From Patiriisocius sp047731265 (GTDB lineage: Bacteria > Bacteroidota > Bacteroidia > Flavobacteriales > Flavobacteriaceae): a DNA stretch of 64,000 nucleotides. Of the stretch, positions 61,064 to 64,000 are shown piece by piece. Both the position numbers and the translations under genes were made by a program. The stretch lies in assembly GCF_047731265.1 (NCBI RefSeq), contig NZ_CP159835.1:1240001-1304000 (forward strand), given 5' to 3'. The notes beneath the pieces were generated by a model, which worked only from the letters and a program-made list of their open reading frames with translations, had not been told where the DNA came from and did not search any database. How positions within the stretch are numbered: position 1 is the stretch's first letter; each line of letters begins with the position of its first letter.

Positions 61064-64000
61064 ATGAAATCTATCAAAATCTCAATACTGCTATTTACAG
61101 TTACATTTTTTAGTAGCCTCCATAAACCATTAGTCGCCCAAGAATACGACGAAGCGCTTTATGATGCGATGGAATATCGTCTAGTGGGCCCTTTTCGTGG
61201 TGGACGTAGTGCTGCAGTAACCGGAGTTCCTGGAAAACCTAACTTATATTATTTCGGAAGTACTGGTGGTGGAATTTGGGAAACAAAAAACGGTGGTAGA
61301 AGCTGGACGAATATCTCTGATGGTTTTTTTGGAGGTTCTATTGGTGCTATAGAAGTAGCAAAAAGTGATCCCAATGTCATTTATGTGGGTGGAGGAGAAA
61401 AAACAGTGCGCGGTAACGTTTCCTCTGGCTACGGAATTTGGAAATCTGAAAATGCGGGGAAAACTTGGACGCAAGCGGGATTAAAAAAGAGCCGTCACGT
61501 TCCAAGAATTGTAGTACACCCTACAGATTATAATATTGTTTTTGCGGGGGTAATGGGAAACCTCTACAAACCTACTCAAGAGAGAGGTGTTTATAAAAGC
61601 ACCGATGGCGGAAAGACTTGGCGAAAAACCTTGTTTGTCAATGAAGATGCCGGAGCGGTAGATTTAATAATGGACCCAAACAATCCTCGAATTTTATACG
61701 CATCTACTTGGAATGTGCGTCGAACACCATACAGCCTAAGTAGCGGTGGTGATGGTTCTGCGCTTTGGAAAAGTACTGATAGTGGAGAAACTTGGAAAGA
61801 AATTTCAATAAACGAAGGTTTTGCAGAAGGTACTTTAGGAATTATAGGAGTGACTGTTTCCCCAGCCAATAGCGAACGCGTTTGGGTACTTGTTGAAAAC
61901 GAAAAAGAAGGCGGTGTATATCGCAGTGATGATGGCGGAGAGACTTGGAAGAAAATAAATGATGAACGCAAGCTAAGGCAACGTGCATGGTATTACACAC
62001 GCATTTATGCAGACTCTAAGGATGAAGATGTAATGTATGTTTTAAACGTGCGCTATCACAAAAGTACCGATGGAGGTAAAAGCTATGAAACCTACAATGC
62101 ACCACACGGAGATCATCACGATTTATGGATTGCTCCAGAAGATCCCAACCGTATGATTATTGGTGATGACGGTGGCGCTCAAATAACGTATGATGGAGGT
62201 GAGACTTGGAGTACCTATCACAATCAGCCTACTTCACAATTTTATAGAGTGACTACAGATAATGCGTTCCCGTATCGAATTTATGCAGCGCAACAAGATA
62301 ATTCTACCATAAGAATACCTCATAGAACCGAAGGTTGGAATATAGATGATTCAGATTGGGAATCTACCGCTGGTGGTGAAAGTGCCCATATAGCGATAGA
62401 TCCTATGAACAATGATATTGTTTACGGCGGAAGTTATGATGGGTTTTTAACCCGATACAATCATGATAAAAACACGGTGCGAAGCATTAGTGTATGGCCA
62501 GACAATCCAATGGGTCATGGTGTAGAAGACATGAAATATCGTTTTCAATGGAATTTCCCAATATTTTTTTCACCTCATAATCCGAAGAAATTATATACTG
62601 CTTCCAATCATTTACATTTCACTATAAATGAAGGGGAAGAATGGAAAGTAATAAGCCCAGATTTAACCAGAAACGATCCTGAAAAACAGAAGTCTTCTGG
62701 AGGTCCTATTACACAGGACAATACATCTGTGGAGTATTATAGCACCATATTTGCTGCGGCCGAGAGCCCTTTAAAACAAGGGGTTTTATGGACGGGAAGT
62801 GACGATGGTTTAATTCAAGTGTCTAGAAATGATGGGGCAGATTGGGATAATGTTAGCCCAAAGGGAATGCCAGATTGGATGATGATCAATAGTGTGGAGC
62901 CTTCCATTTTTGAGGCAGGAACTTGTTATGTGGCAGGAACAAAATATAAGACTGGGGACTTTGCACCCTATTTGTACAAAACCACAGATTATGGAAAATC
63001 GTGGAAGAAAATCACCAACGGTATTGCCGATGAGCATTTCACAAGAGTAATTAGAGAAGACCCGAGACAACAAGGATTGTTGTATGCAGGAACAGAAACG
63101 GGAATGTATGTTTCTTTTGATGACGGTGCTAATTGGAAACCATTTCAACTAAACTTACCTATTGTTCCTATCACAGATCTGGCATTAAAAGATGGTAACT
63201 TGATTGTGGCAACCCAAGGTAGAAGTTTATGGATCTTAGATGATTTAAGCGTACTACATCAATTAGCAGATGCAAAAAAATCCCCGAACGGAGCTGATAG
63301 ATTTCTTTTTAAACCAAAAGACAGCTACCGCATGGGAGGAACGTCGAGGAAAGGTTCGTTAACTGAAGGCACTAACCATCCAAGTGGGGTAATGGTTTAT
63401 TTTAACTTGAAAGATAGTAAAGATAAAAAGGTGAGTTTGAGCTATACATCAATGGCCGGGGACACGATTAAAAAGTTCAGTACTAAAGAGGATAAAGAAA
63501 AGGATATCGCTGTGTTGAAAGTTAAGGATGGAGCAAATTATCACAATTGGAATATGCGTGGTAAAGATGCTGAACGATTAAAGGGAATGATTCTTTGGTG
63601 GGCAAGCACATCTGCACCGCAGGCTGTTCCGGGACAGTATAAAGTGGTTTTAGAAGTAGAAGGAGAGCAACCACTATTACAAACGTTTAAAATTTTGGCA
63701 GATAGAAACGCCGAAACAGATATTGCAGGAATGCAAAAGCAATTTGATTTTATTACAGAAGTAAATGCAACAGTAGATAAAGCACACAAATCCATTAAGA
63801 AAATACGTAACATCAATGAGCAATTGCAAGCATTTCAAAAACAATATAAAGACAATGATGAGGTAAAAGAGTTGGTTGAAAAAGCCGATACCTTGAGCAA
63901 ACAGTTTTCGGAAATTGAAAAAGCATTGTACCAAACGAAGAACCGTAGTGGCCAAGACCCTTTAAATTTTCCAATTAGGTTAACTAATAAATTGGCACAT
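61064..64000 (+). CDS. Secreted VPS10/BNR-repeat (sortilin-like) protein, C-terminus outside window
   Basis: Opens at the ATG at 61064 (MKSIKISILLFTVTFFSSLH, signal peptide) and stays open to the right edge, 979 codons with no stop. A beta-propeller is shown by Asp-box repeats S.D.G.TW: SENAGKTW, STDGGKTW, STDSGETW, SDDGGETW, TYDGGETW, TTDYGKSW, SFDDGANW. Conserved segments are YRLVGPFRGGRSAAVTGVPG and YYFGSTGGGIWETKNGGRSW. After about residue 740 come a beta-domain and a coiled coil (QAFQKQYKDNDEVKELVEKA). It belongs to the large exported WD40/YVTN/BNR-type proteins of Bacteroidota, probably surface-located; the activity is unknown. Confidence 0.85.
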   Translation, partial: MKSIKISILLFTVTFFSSLHKPLVAQEYDEALYDAMEYRLVGPFRGGRSAAVTGVPGKPNLYYFGSTGGGIWETKNGGRSWTNISDGFFGGSIGAIEVAKSDPNVIYVGGGEKTVRGNVSSGYGIWKSENAGKTWTQAGLKKSRHVPRIVVHPTDYNIVFAGVMGNLYKPTQERGVYKSTDGGKTWRKTLFVNEDAGAVDLIMDPNNPRILYASTWNVRRTPYSLSSGGDGSALWKSTDSGETWKEISINEGFAEGTLGIIGVTVSPANSERVWVLVENEKEGGVYRSDDGGETWKKINDERKLRQRAWYYTRIYADSKDEDVMYVLNVRYHKSTDGGKSYETYNAPHGDHHDLWIAPEDPNRMIIGDDGGAQITYDGGETWSTYHNQPTSQFYRVTTDNAFPYRIYAAQQDNSTIRIPHRTEGWNIDDSDWESTAGGESAHIAIDPMNNDIVYGGSYDGFLTRYNHDKNTVRSISVWPDNPMGHGVEDMKYRFQWNFPIFFSPHNPKKLYTASNHLHFTINEGEEWKVISPDLTRNDPEKQKSSGGPITQDNTSVEYYSTIFAAAESPLKQGVLWTGSDDGLIQVSRNDGADWDNVSPKGMPDWMMINSVEPSIFEAGTCYVAGTKYKTGDFAPYLYKTTDYGKSWKKITNGIADEHFTRVIREDPRQQGLLYAGTETGMYVSFDDGANWKPFQLNLPIVPITDLALKDGNLIVATQGRSLWILDDLSVLHQLADAKKSPNGADRFLFKPKDSYRMGGTSRKGSLTEGTNHPSGVMVYFNLKDSKDKKVSLSYTSMAGDTIKKFSTKEDKEKDIAVLKVKDGANYHNWNMRGKDAERLKGMILWWASTSAPQAVPGQYKVVLEVEGEQPLLQTFKILADRNAETDIAGMQKQFDFITEVNATVDKAHKSIKKIRNINEQLQAFQKQYKDNDEVKELVEKADTLSKQFSEIEKALYQTKNRSGQDPLNFPIRLTNKLAH

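Noticed and set aside
61244..63955. Several minus-strand frames at the right end
   Set aside because: They are antisense to the continuous plus-strand VPS10/BNR gene with clear Asp-box repeats.

Overview
The window comes from the chromosome of a marine-type member of the Flavobacteriaceae (Bacteroidota). The evidence is an AT-rich sequence with TAnnTTTG-type -7 promoter elements, gliding and type IX secretion (T9SS) genes (sprE/porW, gldH), several secreted proteins ending in T9SS C-terminal sorting domains, Bacteroidota-specific DUF families, and an ATP synthase operon that lacks atpD and atpC. No rRNA, tRNA, CRISPR array, integrase or transposase was seen.

Layout. 1-1000: an outer-membrane barrel and a lipoprotein. 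1034-10339: one long minus-strand block, sprE, bactofilin, atpZ-like, a membrane protein, atpB-E-F-H-A-G, closed by a terminator. 10527-12085: glycosyltransferase and methyltransferase. 12204-15819: a small T9SS protein and a secreted subtilisin whose start region holds an 11-G tract. 15930-17325: a PaaE-like reductase followed by an orphan EF-Tu domain III protein. 17311-21575: a minus-strand operon (DUF6427, restriction enzyme, DNA methylase, DUF4254, heptosyltransferase) in which an apparent type II R-M pair sits among envelope genes. 21618-26599: DUF6341, purD, CapK-like ligase, a small T9SS protein, trhO. 26853-31084: ricT-like, gldH, PBP1A. 31413-42089: an LRR T9SS protein, scoA/scoB split by a four-helix-bundle cassette, a non-coding stretch with a likely small RNA, and a 1710-residue mosaic protease. 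42172-47454: ABC ATPase, exonuclease, serine hydrolase, ogt, CNNM protein. 47800-57989: most of the heme pathway (hemB, F, E, D, C, A on minus; araC-type regulator and hemH on plus). 58162-64000: NTF2-like protein, MATE transporter, a T9SS protein and a truncated VPS10/BNR protein.

How the genes work together. hemA, B, C, D, E, F and H cover glutamyl-tRNA to coproporphyrinogen plus ferrochelatase; hemL and a protoporphyrinogen oxidase are not here. The ATP synthase block gives all Fo subunits plus delta, alpha and gamma; beta and epsilon must be encoded elsewhere. SprE and GldH serve T9SS/gliding, and at least six proteins here carry C-terminal tails that this system would export.

The most interesting observations are: (1) a poly-G tract whose length decides whether the secreted subtilisin has a start codon and signal peptide in frame, a probable phase switch; (2) two four-helix-bundle (23S-IVP-type) genes, one intact and one decayed, each flanked by imperfect inverted repeats and each filling exactly the gap between two co-transcribed genes (scoA/scoB and hemD/hemE), suggesting an operon-targeting mobile cassette; (3) in-frame repeat insertions inside hemD; (4) an orphan EF-Tu domain III protein; (5) a type II R-M pair inside a core operon.
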